Origin: JAGOUU01 sp964387745
Lineage (GTDB): Bacteria; Pseudomonadota; Gammaproteobacteria; JAGOUU01
Assembly (NCBI GenBank): GCA_964387745.1
Contig: CAYLXL010000003.1
Location: forward strand, 1-64,000
Reading direction: 5' to 3'
Length of the DNA: 64,000 nucleotides
Shown here: positions 17,858 to 25,972 of the stretch, in pieces
Layout of the letters: each line of letters begins with the position of its first letter
Numbering within the stretch: position 1 is the first letter of the stretch
The notes under the pieces: generated by a model
Told to the model about the DNA's origin: nothing
The model's database searches: none
Seen by the model: the letters and a program-made list of their open reading frames with translations, nothing else
Made by a program: the position numbers and the translations under genes

Positions 17858-18592
17858 AATCCTACATTAGTAAATTTATTAACAGATGGTTGTGAGCAAT
17901 TAAAATTAAATTTATCATCAGACACTGTTCAGCGTCTAATTGATTATGCTGAATTATTAATCAAATGGAATAAAGTTTATAACTTAACATCGATAACAGA
18001 GCCCCGTGAAATTATTATCAAGCATATACTGGATAGTTTAGCTGTGATTCCAGCTCTGGATGATTTTTTGTCATCTCGGTCAAGTGCGCAGCGCGCGGAA
18101 CCGAGATCTCATCAAGAAGATCCCGGTTCTTCGGCTGGGATGACAGAAAAATTTAAAATTATTGATATAGGTACTGGTGCGGGTTTGCCTGGAATCGTTT
18201 TGGCTATTGTCAAACCTGAATTATCAGTTACTTTATTAGATAGCAATAATAAAAAGACTACTTTTTTGCAGCAAGTTAAAATTCAATTTAAACTTAATAA
18301 CGTAGCAGTAATTAATCAACGAGTTGAAAACTATATACCTGAAAGGTTATTTGATGCCATAATATCAAGAGCTTTTGCATCTTTAGTTGATTATATCAAT
18401 GTTGTTAAGCATTTAATTAAGCCAGACGGAATAGTTTATGCTATGAAGTCTAAACTCTCTGATATTGAGATATCAGAGGCTTTAGAGTTTCAAAGAGTCA
18501 ATCAATTAAAAATATTTGCTAATATTGAAAATTTAGTAATAATTGTGCCTTACTTATCTGAAAACAGAAATTTAATTAAAATATATAATTAA
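17855..18592 (+). CDS. rsmG: 16S rRNA (guanine527-N7)-methyltransferase RsmG with translated palindromic insert
   Basis: 245 residues against 207 in E. coli. SAM-dependent methyltransferase of 16S rRNA G527. Conserved helices LIDYAELLIKWNKVYNLTSI and HILDSLAV precede the SAM motif DIGTGAGLPGI at about 104-114; ISRAFASL is also present. About 28 extra residues (71-98), rich in S, R, E and P, sit just before the first Rossmann strand. They are encoded exactly by the palindromic element 18069-18145, which is more GC-rich than its surroundings. The frame is maintained, so the protein is probably functional with a surface loop. Downstream parA follows after 13 bases. Confidence 0.95.
   Translation: MNPTLVNLLTDGCEQLKLNLSSDTVQRLIDYAELLIKWNKVYNLTSITEPREIIIKHILDSLAVIPALDDFLSSRSSAQRAEPRSHQEDPGSSAGMTEKFKIIDIGTGAGLPGIVLAIVKPELSVTLLDSNNKKTTFLQQVKIQFKLNNVAVINQRVENYIPERLFDAIISRAFASLVDYINVVKHLIKPDGIVYAMKSKLSDIEISEALEFQRVNQLKIFANIENLVIIVPYLSENRNLIKIYN
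18069..18145. mobile_element. Palindromic element inserted in frame in rsmG
   Basis: 77 bases bounded by TGTCAT and ATGACA, GC-rich in an AT-rich gene. Internal inverted repeats include ATCTCGGT with ACCGAGAT and an AGATCCCGG to CCGAGATCT relation. The layout (outer TGTCAT..ATGACA, inner GATCTCAT..AGATCC) is shared with the intergenic element 44831-44900. It resembles in style the Rickettsia palindromic elements that insert in reading frames; no sequence homology to those was tested. Confidence 0.75.
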
Positions 18593-18605
18593 ATAAGGAT
18601 TATAC

Positions 18606-19463
18606 GTGGCAATAATAATCGCTGTAACTAATCAAAAAGGTGGCGTAGGCAAAACTACAAGTTGTATTAATATTGCAGCTTCCTTTGCATTTGTTAAGAA
18701 AAAGATTTTATTAGTTGATTTTGACCCACAGGGCAACGCAACTATGGGTAGTGGTATCAATAAAAATGATGTTGATTTGACTATCACTGATTTACTAATA
18801 ACTGACGAGAATGAAGCATCAGTCGAAGATATCAATTCGGCTATCAAAACTACAAAAGCTGGGTTTGACTTGATACCAGCTAATCGTGATTTAACCGGTG
18901 CAGAGATTCAACTGCTTGAACTACCAAATAAAGAAAATATTCTAAAAAATATACTATGTAAAGTAGCTCATAAATATGAATATATTGTCATTGATTGTCC
19001 ACCGTCGCTGAATATGTTAACAGTAAATGCACTGGTCGCTGCAAATAGTGTATTAATCCCAATTCAGTGTGAGTACTATGCACTTGAAGGTTTGGCTTCT
19101 CTCATCCAAACTATAGAAGGGATAAAAAAAATGGTTAATAAGGACTTAAAAATAGAAGGCTTATTGAGGACCATGTGTGATCCACGTAATAAGTTAACTA
19201 ATGAAGTATCAGCACAGTTAATCGAATGTTTTGGCGATAAAGTTTTTAACACGTCGATCCCTCGTAATGTACGGTTGGCTGAAGCTCCAAGTCATGGCTT
19301 GACTATTTTGGAGTATGATCGTTATTCTCGCGGTGCTGCTGCTTACTTGGCGCTGGTCGGTGAAATACTAAGACGCCATCGGCAAAAAGTGACAGATGTT
19401 GAAGTAGAAGCTGATGAGGATAGAATTAAAGAATCAAAGCAGTTAGAACAAATAGCAGTGTAA
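18606..19463 (+). CDS. parA: Chromosome partitioning ATPase ParA
   Basis: 285 residues. Deviant Walker ATPase that moves ParB-parS complexes. GTG start at 18606 with AAGGAT upstream. Deviant Walker A KGGVGKTTS at about 11-19; VDFDPQGNAT and the DCPPSLN switch region are present. The C-terminal tail is charged. Paired with parB 39 bases downstream and with the parS sites in recF. Confidence 0.97.
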   Translation: MAIIIAVTNQKGGVGKTTSCINIAASFAFVKKKILLVDFDPQGNATMGSGINKNDVDLTITDLLITDENEASVEDINSAIKTTKAGFDLIPANRDLTGAEIQLLELPNKENILKNILCKVAHKYEYIVIDCPPSLNMLTVNALVAANSVLIPIQCEYYALEGLASLIQTIEGIKKMVNKDLKIEGLLRTMCDPRNKLTNEVSAQLIECFGDKVFNTSIPRNVRLAEAPSHGLTILEYDRYSRGAAAYLALVGEILRRHRQKVTDVEVEADEDRIKESKQLEQIAV

Positions 19464-19502
19464 TTATTAATAAATATTAATCTTAAATAAGGCAACTAAT
19501 TA

Positions 19503-20441
19503 ATGACCGTGAAAAAAAAGGGTCTAAAAAAAGGAACGTTAGAATTTTTATTAAGCAGCACAGGCTTAGATGATACCTTGGTTCTAGACGATGGCGAAGA
19601 AAAGGCCCCTGTTGCTACTAGCCAGACTAATCAAGTTAGCGCGCGCGTAGAAGACAATCAATCAGCAAAAGGTTTAGTCCATCTCCAGATAGAGGAGATT
19701 GTCCGCTCACCTTATCAACCGCGCAAAAATTTTGAACCACAGGGTTTGCAGGAATTAGCTGAGTCAATAAAGGCTAAGGGGCTTATTCAGCCTGTTATAG
19801 TTCGTAAAAATGCCAATAACTATGAATTAATCGCAGGTGAGCGTCGCTGGCGAGCGGCTCAACTAGCAGGGTTGCATACAATCCCAGCAGTAGTAAAAGA
19901 TGTTGACGATGAAACTGCTCTGGTTATGGCTATTGTTGAGAATATTCAACGTAAAGATTTAAACCCCATAGAAGAAGCAACAAGTTTTCAACGCCTTATT
20001 GATGAGTTTGCTTTAACTCAGCAAGAGGTTTCGCAAATAGTCGGTAAGTCTAGAAGTGCGGTGACTAATACTCTTCGTTTATTAGGGCTGATTCCTGAGG
20101 TACAAGCAATGCTTGAGGCAGGCAAGCTTGAAATGGGGCATGCCAGGGCTTTATTATCTTTAAATAAAACCCAGCAATTAGATTTAGCTAATAAAATTAT
20201 TATTAGATCAGCATCAGTACGCGAAGCTGAAAGATGGGTAAAAGAGATTCTAGAGCCCAATCTAGACACAGGCGAAAAATCTTATATCCAAGATCCTAAT
20301 ATACGCGCTTTACAGGTTAAGTTATCAGAAACTTTAGGTGCTAATGTTGCGATTAACCACGAGAGATCAGGCAAAGGTAAATTAGTAATTAATTATCATA
20401 GTCTTGATGAGCTTGATGGTATAATTGAAAAAATTCACTAA
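19503..20441 (+). CDS. parB: Chromosome partitioning protein ParB
   Basis: 312 residues. CTP-dependent DNA clamp loaded at parS. The start is basic, then IEEIVRSPYQPRKNFEPQGL leads into the ParB/Spo0J domain with the GERRWRAAQLAG box and ENIQRKDLNP. A helix-turn-helix lies near LTQQEVSQIVGKSRSAVTNTLRLL. The C-terminal dimerisation region is complete. Cognate sites are at 3607 and 4333. Confidence 0.97.
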   Translation: MTVKKKGLKKGTLEFLLSSTGLDDTLVLDDGEEKAPVATSQTNQVSARVEDNQSAKGLVHLQIEEIVRSPYQPRKNFEPQGLQELAESIKAKGLIQPVIVRKNANNYELIAGERRWRAAQLAGLHTIPAVVKDVDDETALVMAIVENIQRKDLNPIEEATSFQRLIDEFALTQQEVSQIVGKSRSAVTNTLRLLGLIPEVQAMLEAGKLEMGHARALLSLNKTQQLDLANKIIIRSASVREAERWVKEILEPNLDTGEKSYIQDPNIRALQVKLSETLGANVAINHERSGKGKLVINYHSLDELDGIIEKIH

Positions 20442-20470
20442 GCCATACAGCAAGTTATATATTTTCTGTA

Positions 20471-20500
20471 TTGTTATCATGAGTTATCGTTAGTTATCAT
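20471..20500. repeat. Three GTTATC motifs at exact 10-base spacing upstream of the atp operon
   Basis: GTTATC at 20473, 20483 and 20493, one DNA helical turn apart, directly upstream of the probable atp promoter at 20511. It could be a phased operator or another spacer triplication. Confidence 0.55.
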
Positions 20501-20510
20501 CACATAATCG

Positions 20511-20539
20511 TTGCAATGTTGTAATAAACGTAATAAAAT
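20511..20539 (+). promoter_or_regulatory. Probable atp operon promoter
   Basis: TTGCAA at 20511-20516, 17-base spacer, TAAAAT at 20534-20539. Transcription would begin only about 10 bases before the atpI ATG, giving a very short leader. Confidence 0.5.
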
Positions 20540-20554
20540 TCTTTGTATTTTAAG

Positions 20555-20974
20555 ATGAGCGCAGTAAATAACCAAAATAACACTAGAAAAACTGGTTATG
20601 CTTATTACCAAGAGAAGCAACGTTTGTTAGTCAAAACGGTTGTGAAACTTCAGTGTATAGCGTTGGTTTTGCTTGTAGTAATAACAGCTTTAATGACTAG
20701 TTTGGAATGGTCAGATGTCTGTTCGGTTACTATCGGCAGTTTGTGCGCAATAATACCAAATTTATACTATGCCTATTTTAGTTTTCGTTATATAGGCGCT
20801 AAGAATGCACGGAAAGTATTAAACAGTATCTATTTTGCTGAGATGCTGAAGTTTGTTTTAGTGGTTTGTATGTTGTGCATTAGCTACTCGATTCCAGGAC
20901 TTAACCCTCTGGGTATTTTATTTGGATTTGTAGTTTTGTTTAGTTGTATGTTTGTTTTACCACTTGTTAAATAA
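20555..20974 (+). CDS. atpI: ATP synthase subunit I
   Basis: 139 residues from the ATG at 20555; a TTG four codons earlier is in frame but has no better ribosome site. Small membrane protein with about four hydrophobic segments, position and length as expected of AtpI, thought to aid c-ring assembly. First gene of the atp operon, 30 bases before atpB. Sequence conservation in this family is low, so the call rests partly on context. Confidence 0.85.
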   Translation: MSAVNNQNNTRKTGYAYYQEKQRLLVKTVVKLQCIALVLLVVITALMTSLEWSDVCSVTIGSLCAIIPNLYYAYFSFRYIGAKNARKVLNSIYFAEMLKFVLVVCMLCISYSIPGLNPLGILFGFVVLFSCMFVLPLVK

Positions 20975-21004
20975 ACAATAATAAATAGTAAAAGAGTGAT
21001 TTAA

Positions 21005-21799
21005 ATGAGTTCAAGTACAGAGATTTCAGAAACAATCAAACATCACCTGGTTCATTGGACAGTTGGTAGTGACGCAAGTACAGCTATTCATATGGATACT
21101 TTGTTGGTTTCACTGATTGCAGGCTGCACTTTTTTATATTTTTTTATGAAAGTTGCAATGAATGTAACTTCGGGTAAGCCAGGAAGATTACAGTTGTTTG
21201 TTGAAATGGTTGTAAGCTTTGTAAACAATTGTGTATCTGAGACTTATCATGGGAAGAGCAAAAAATTTGTAGCGTCTTTAGCATTAACAATTTTTTGTTG
21301 GGTTTTCTTGATGAATGCAGTTGACCTTTTACCTGTGGATTTAATTCCCGGAATGATAGAGTCATTAGGTGTTGAGAATTTTCGTGCTGTGCCAACAGCA
21401 GATTTAAATATGACTTTTGCTTTGTCTATTTCTGTGTTTTTTATTTTGATATTTTTGAATATTCAAGCAAAAGGTATTAAAGGCTTTATTGGTGAATGTA
21501 TATTTCATCCATTTTCTAGTGACTGGTTGATTTTGAAGGTTATTTTTGCACCTGTTAATCTAGTATTTAAAATAGTAGAAGAGTTTGCAAAACCTGTCTC
21601 TTTGGCGTTACGTCTATTTGGGAACATGTATTCAGGTGAGTTGATATTTATATTAATAGCAACGTTGATTCCTTCGTATTTACAGTGGACCTTAGGTCTA
21701 CCCTGGGCTATTTTTCATATTTTAATTATTACGTTACAAGCGTATGTATTTATGATATTGACCATAGTCTATTGTAATATGGCGAGTCATTCACACTAG
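21005..21799 (+). CDS. atpB: ATP synthase Fo subunit a
   Basis: 264 residues. Membrane stator that forms the proton half-channels against the c-ring. The essential arginine lies in SLALRLFGNMYSGELIFILIA, matching E. coli Arg210. Several membrane segments are visible. A 168-base spacer follows before atpE, with no gene in it. Confidence 0.97.
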   Translation: MSSSTEISETIKHHLVHWTVGSDASTAIHMDTLLVSLIAGCTFLYFFMKVAMNVTSGKPGRLQLFVEMVVSFVNNCVSETYHGKSKKFVASLALTIFCWVFLMNAVDLLPVDLIPGMIESLGVENFRAVPTADLNMTFALSISVFFILIFLNIQAKGIKGFIGECIFHPFSSDWLILKVIFAPVNLVFKIVEEFAKPVSLALRLFGNMYSGELIFILIATLIPSYLQWTLGLPWAIFHILIITLQAYVFMILTIVYCNMASHSH

Positions 21800-21967
21800 A
21801 AATAGTATTAGAGATAGAAAATTAATCCTGTTTAACGATTCCAAAAGCGGGGCTAATAATATATGATGGCAACAAATTATTACATAGTATATTTTATAGT
21901 ATGTTTTAGGTAATATATTTTAAAGTTAATAAATCAATAAAGTTATAATTTTATTTGGAGAGAAGTT

Positions 21968-22306
21968 ATGAATACTACAGCTACTTTAATTGCAAATGTT
22001 CAATGTACTACTGTTATTGCTGTGGCAATATTAATTGCAGTAGGTGCATTAGGTACAGCTATAGGGTTTGCGTTACTAGGTGGGAAATTCCTAGAAAGCG
22101 TCGCAAGACAACCAGAAATGGCTAGTGAATTACAAGGTAAATTATTTATTGTGACAGCATTATTAGATGCGGTAACGATGATCGGTGTTGGTATGGCATT
22201 ATATTTCACTTTCGCAAATCCGTTCTTAGCTGAAGTTAAAACAGCTGCTGCTGGCGTTGCTACAGTAGGTACTCTTGAACATACATCAGAAAGCGAAGCT
22301 GGTTAA
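21968..22306 (+). CDS. atpE: ATP synthase Fo subunit c (extended C-terminus)
   Basis: 112 residues against about 80-95 in related bacteria. Two membrane helices joined by a polar loop (RQPEM); the proton-carrying acidic residue is the aspartate in ALLDAVTMIGVG. After the usual end near FANPFL there are about 22 extra residues, ending in an acidic tail TSESEAG. GGAG ribosome site before the ATG. Forms the rotating c-ring. Confidence 0.95.
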   Translation: MNTTATLIANVQCTTVIAVAILIAVGALGTAIGFALLGGKFLESVARQPEMASELQGKLFIVTALLDAVTMIGVGMALYFTFANPFLAEVKTAAAGVATVGTLEHTSESEAG

Positions 22307-22338
22307 GATTTAAGTTTAAAGAATACTAGGAGCCACCC

Positions 22339-22812
22339 GTGAGTGTACTATTGTCGAGCTTATTTGGGCAAATGATAACTTTTGCCATATTTGTTTGGTT
22401 TACCATGCGTTTCGTGTGGCCGGTTATAATATCTGCAATGGAAAAGCGTGAGCAAGTCATTGCTGACGGTTTGGCTGCTGCAGAGCGCGGGCACTACGAG
22501 CTTAAAAAAGCTCATGAACTTGCAACTAATCAAATTAAATCAGCTAAGCAGCAAGCGATGGAAATAGTTGAAAAAGCTAATCAGCGTGCCATCGTTATGC
22601 TAGAAGAAGCAGAAGTTGCAGCTAAAGAAAGGTATGATCATATCATTCGTTCCGCTGAAGCTGAGCTAATAGCAAAAGAAACAAAAGTTCGTGATGAGTT
22701 AAGAAAGCAAATTGTTAATATTGCAGTTTTAGGTGCTGAAAAAATTCTTAAAAAGAATATTGATGCAACAGCTCAAAATGACATTATTGCTGATATAGTG
22801 CAACAATTTTAA
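22339..22812 (+). CDS. atpF: ATP synthase Fo subunit b
   Basis: 157 residues. GTG start with AGGAG upstream; the N-terminal membrane helix (about 5-27, ending FVWPVI) aligns with E. coli AtpF from its first residues. The rest is a charged, alanine-rich coiled coil of the peripheral stalk. It links subunit a to delta. Confidence 0.96.
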   Translation: MSVLLSSLFGQMITFAIFVWFTMRFVWPVIISAMEKREQVIADGLAAAERGHYELKKAHELATNQIKSAKQQAMEIVEKANQRAIVMLEEAEVAAKERYDHIIRSAEAELIAKETKVRDELRKQIVNIAVLGAEKILKKNIDATAQNDIIADIVQQF

Positions 22813-22834
22813 TAAATAAGTTGGAAATTATTAG

Positions 22835-23386
22835 ATGACTGAAAAACTCACCATTGCACGACCATACGCAAAGGCGGCTTTTGGTTATGCATTAACTAAT
22901 AATTGTCTAGATGCGTGGTCTGGTTTTTTGAATGAAATAGCAGCAGTTACTAGAGATGAGAGAGTGGTTAAAGTTATACATAACCCAGCTTATGCTAGTC
23001 ATAAAACGGCAGATTTCTTAATTTCTTTTAACTTACATTCATCGCAAGATAAAAAAATAGAAGAAGCTTCTTCTAATTTTATTAGGCTTTTAGCGGAAAA
23101 TGGTCGTCTAGAGTTGCTGCCAGAAATAGCAAGTCTCTACGATGCGTTTAAGTTAAAACATAATCGTTTAGCAAAAGCGCAAATTACGTCAGCAATTGAG
23201 ATATCAAAAGAGCAGCAGCAACAGTTACAAGCGGCACTTGAAAAGAAATTAGGTGTAAAAATTAACTTGGAATTTAAGGTCGACGCGAATTTGATAGGCG
23301 GAATGATAGTAAAAACAGGCGATCTAGTTATTGATGCTTCTGTAAAAGGTCAGCTTAATAAGCTTTTAACAAAATTAGCAGCATAA
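22835..23386 (+). CDS. atpH: ATP synthase F1 subunit delta
   Basis: 183 residues. Begins with TIARPYAKAAFGYA, the family start, and ends with the conserved GGMIVKTGDLVIDASVKGQLNKL. It caps F1 and binds subunit b. It lies between atpF and atpA as usual. Confidence 0.96.
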   Translation: MTEKLTIARPYAKAAFGYALTNNCLDAWSGFLNEIAAVTRDERVVKVIHNPAYASHKTADFLISFNLHSSQDKKIEEASSNFIRLLAENGRLELLPEIASLYDAFKLKHNRLAKAQITSAIEISKEQQQQLQAALEKKLGVKINLEFKVDANLIGGMIVKTGDLVIDASVKGQLNKLLTKLAA

Positions 23387-23404
23387 AGTTAAAATAAATT
23401 AAAA

Positions 23405-23430
23405 TATAGTATCAAAGTATAGTATTAAAG
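23405..23430. repeat. 13-bp tandem duplication before atpA
   Basis: TATAGTATCAAAG is followed by TATAGTATTAAAG, with a partial third unit from 23431. It occupies the atpH-atpA spacer. Confidence 0.6.
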
Positions 23431-23453
23431 TATAAGTATTCGAGGTTAAGTCA

Positions 23454-24998
23454 ATGCAACCATTAAGAGCTTCTGAAATTAGTGAATTAATTAAGCAACG
23501 TATCGATTCTTTTGAGCTGGTTTCGGAAGGAAGAACTGAAGGTACTATCAGTAGCTTAATGGACGGTATCGTGAGATTGCATGGTTTAGATGACGTTATG
23601 CAAGGTGAGATGATAGAGTTTGAAAATAACACTTACGGTCTTGCGCTTAACTTACAACAAGACTCTGTTGGTGCTGTAGTTTTAGGAAAGTCTGATAAAA
23701 TTGCTGAAGGGCAAAAAGCTAAATGTACTGGTCGTATTTTAGAAGTTCCAGTTGGTGAAGCTTTATTAGGCCGCGTTGTTGATGCTCTAGGTAACCCTAT
23801 CGATGGTAAAGGCGCACTCGGAACTACACAAACATCTCCTATCGAAAAGGTCGCGCCTGGTGTAATTGCACGTCAATCAGTAAGCCAGCCCGTGCAAACA
23901 GGTTTAAAATCTGTTGATGCTTTGATTCCGCTAGGGCGTGGCCAGCGTGAATTAATTATTGGTGACAGACAAACAGGTAAAACAGCAGTTGCTATTGATA
24001 CTATTATCAATCAAAAGAAATCAGGCGTTAAATGTATTTACGTTGCTATCGGTCAAAAAGCATCTTCGATTGCTGCCGTTGTGCGTAAATTAGAAGAGCA
24101 TGATGCTTTAGCACACACTATTATTGTTGCAGCAACAGCATCAGATCCTGCTGCGATGCAATTTATTGCGCCGTTTTCTGGTTGCGCAATGGGTGAATAC
24201 TTCAGAGACAATGGTGAAGATGCACTTATTGTTTATGATGATTTAACTAAACAAGCTTGGGCTTATCGTCAAATTTCCTTATTATTACGCCGTCCACCAG
24301 GCCGTGAAGCATATCCTGGTGACGTGTTTTATTTACACTCAAGATTATTAGAACGTGCCGCACGTGTAAATGCTGAGCATCTTGAAAAGATTACTAATGG
24401 CCGTGTAAAAGGTAAAACAGGTTCATTAACAGCGTTGCCAATCATTGAAACACAAGCTGGTGACGTTTCTGCATTCGTTCCAACCAACGTGATTTCGATT
24501 ACAGACGGTCAGATTTATTTAGAAACAAGTTTGTTTAATGCCGGCTTTAGACCAGCAATTAACGCAGGTTTATCAGTATCTCGTGTAGGTGGTGCTGCGC
24601 AAACTAAGATTATTAAAAAACTCGGCGGTGGTATGCGTTTGGCGTTAGCACAGTTTCGTGAGCTTGAGTCTTTTGCACAGTTTGCATCTGATTTAGATGA
24701 AGCTACTAGAAAGCAATTAAGACGTGGACAAGTCCTAATGGAAGTAACTAAACAACGTCAATATTCACCACTTACAGTAGCAGAAACAGCGCTTTGTTTA
24801 TTTGCTGCAAATGAAGGTTACCTAGATGATATAGATGTTAAGAAAATTACTGACTTTGAAGATGCCTTAATTAGCTATGCTCGTCTAAGTTATCCTGAAC
24901 TATTAGAGCAGGTTAACAGAGAAAGTGATTATAACGACGATGTCAAAAACAAATTTGATCAAGTTCTAACATCATTTAAATCATCTACACAGTGGTAA
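23454..24998 (+). CDS. atpA: ATP synthase F1 subunit alpha
   Basis: 514 residues. Non-catalytic nucleotide-binding subunit. P-loop GDRQTGKTA, DDLTKQAWAYR and RRPPGREAYPGDVFYLHSR are present. GAGG ribosome site before the ATG. Twelve bases separate it from atpG. Confidence 0.98.
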   Translation: MQPLRASEISELIKQRIDSFELVSEGRTEGTISSLMDGIVRLHGLDDVMQGEMIEFENNTYGLALNLQQDSVGAVVLGKSDKIAEGQKAKCTGRILEVPVGEALLGRVVDALGNPIDGKGALGTTQTSPIEKVAPGVIARQSVSQPVQTGLKSVDALIPLGRGQRELIIGDRQTGKTAVAIDTIINQKKSGVKCIYVAIGQKASSIAAVVRKLEEHDALAHTIIVAATASDPAAMQFIAPFSGCAMGEYFRDNGEDALIVYDDLTKQAWAYRQISLLLRRPPGREAYPGDVFYLHSRLLERAARVNAEHLEKITNGRVKGKTGSLTALPIIETQAGDVSAFVPTNVISITDGQIYLETSLFNAGFRPAINAGLSVSRVGGAAQTKIIKKLGGGMRLALAQFRELESFAQFASDLDEATRKQLRRGQVLMEVTKQRQYSPLTVAETALCLFAANEGYLDDIDVKKITDFEDALISYARLSYPELLEQVNRESDYNDDVKNKFDQVLTSFKSSTQW

Positions 24999-25010
24999 GT
25001 TGGTAGCAAT

Positions 25011-25874
25011 ATGTCTAGCGGCAAAGAGATAAAATCACAAATTAAAAGTGTGAATAACATGAAGAAGATTACTCGTGCCATGGAAATGGTATCTGCGAGT
25101 AAAATGCGTAAAACGCAAGATGCTATGTATGCAGCGCGTCCTTATTCTCAAGCTATACACAATATTGTCGGGCACATTGCAAAGACTAATCCAGAGTACA
25201 AACATCCGTACATGGATAAACGAGATGTTAAAAGAGTAGGATATATTATTGTATCTACTGATCGGGGTTTATGTGGTGGTCTAAATATAAATTTGTTTAA
25301 AAAAGTCCTTGCGAGCATGGAGCAATATACGCAGCAAGGAGTAGAAACTACGTGTTTTATAATAGGTGGTAAAGCTGAAGGCTTTTTCAAACGAGTCAAA
25401 ACAAACATCGCTGCATCTATTACGCATCTAGGTGATCGACCAAGCGCTTATGATCTGGTTGGTGGCGTTAAAATAATGCTTGAAATGTATGACAACCTGC
25501 AAATTGATGAGTTGTATGTATGTTACAATGACTTCGTTAATACTATGAGTTTGGTTCCTAAGGTTGAATCAATACTACCGATTGCACCAGTTGATGATTT
25601 ACAAGTTAAGCACCAGTGGGACTATATTTACGAGCCTGATCCAAAAGACTTGCTGACATTTTTGCTTATAAGATTTGTTGAAATTCAGGTTTATCATGCT
25701 GTAGTTGAAAATATTGCCTCAGAGCAAGCAGCTAGAATGGTTGCTATGAAGTCAGCATCTGAAAACGCTACTGAAGTAATCGGTGATTTAAAGCTCGTTT
25801 ACAATAAAGCACGCCAAGCATCGATTACGCAAGAATTATCGGAAATCGTAGCAGGTGCATCAGCGGTGGTGTGA
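25011..25874 (+). CDS. atpG: ATP synthase F1 subunit gamma
   Basis: 287 residues. Central rotor shaft. N-terminus with KEIKSQIKSVNNMKKITRAM and C-terminus with SASENATEVIGDL and NKARQASITQEL, the two helices that form the coiled coil. STDRGLCGGLN is also conserved. Confidence 0.97.
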   Translation: MSSGKEIKSQIKSVNNMKKITRAMEMVSASKMRKTQDAMYAARPYSQAIHNIVGHIAKTNPEYKHPYMDKRDVKRVGYIIVSTDRGLCGGLNINLFKKVLASMEQYTQQGVETTCFIIGGKAEGFFKRVKTNIAASITHLGDRPSAYDLVGGVKIMLEMYDNLQIDELYVCYNDFVNTMSLVPKVESILPIAPVDDLQVKHQWDYIYEPDPKDLLTFLLIRFVEIQVYHAVVENIASEQAARMVAMKSASENATEVIGDLKLVYNKARQASITQELSEIVAGASAVV

Positions 25875-25893
25875 TAAGACTTATACAACGCAA

Positions 25894-25914
25894 TAAAAAT
25901 TAAAAATTAAAAAT
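25894..25914. repeat. 7-bp perfect tandem triplication between atpG and atpD
   Basis: TAAAAAT three times without change, in an otherwise AT-rich spacer; low complexity makes this one less telling than the others. Confidence 0.55.
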
Positions 25915-25972
25915 TAAATTTAGAAATTCAGAAATAGATAGAATCTTAAAGACGAAGAGGTAAGATCATCCC

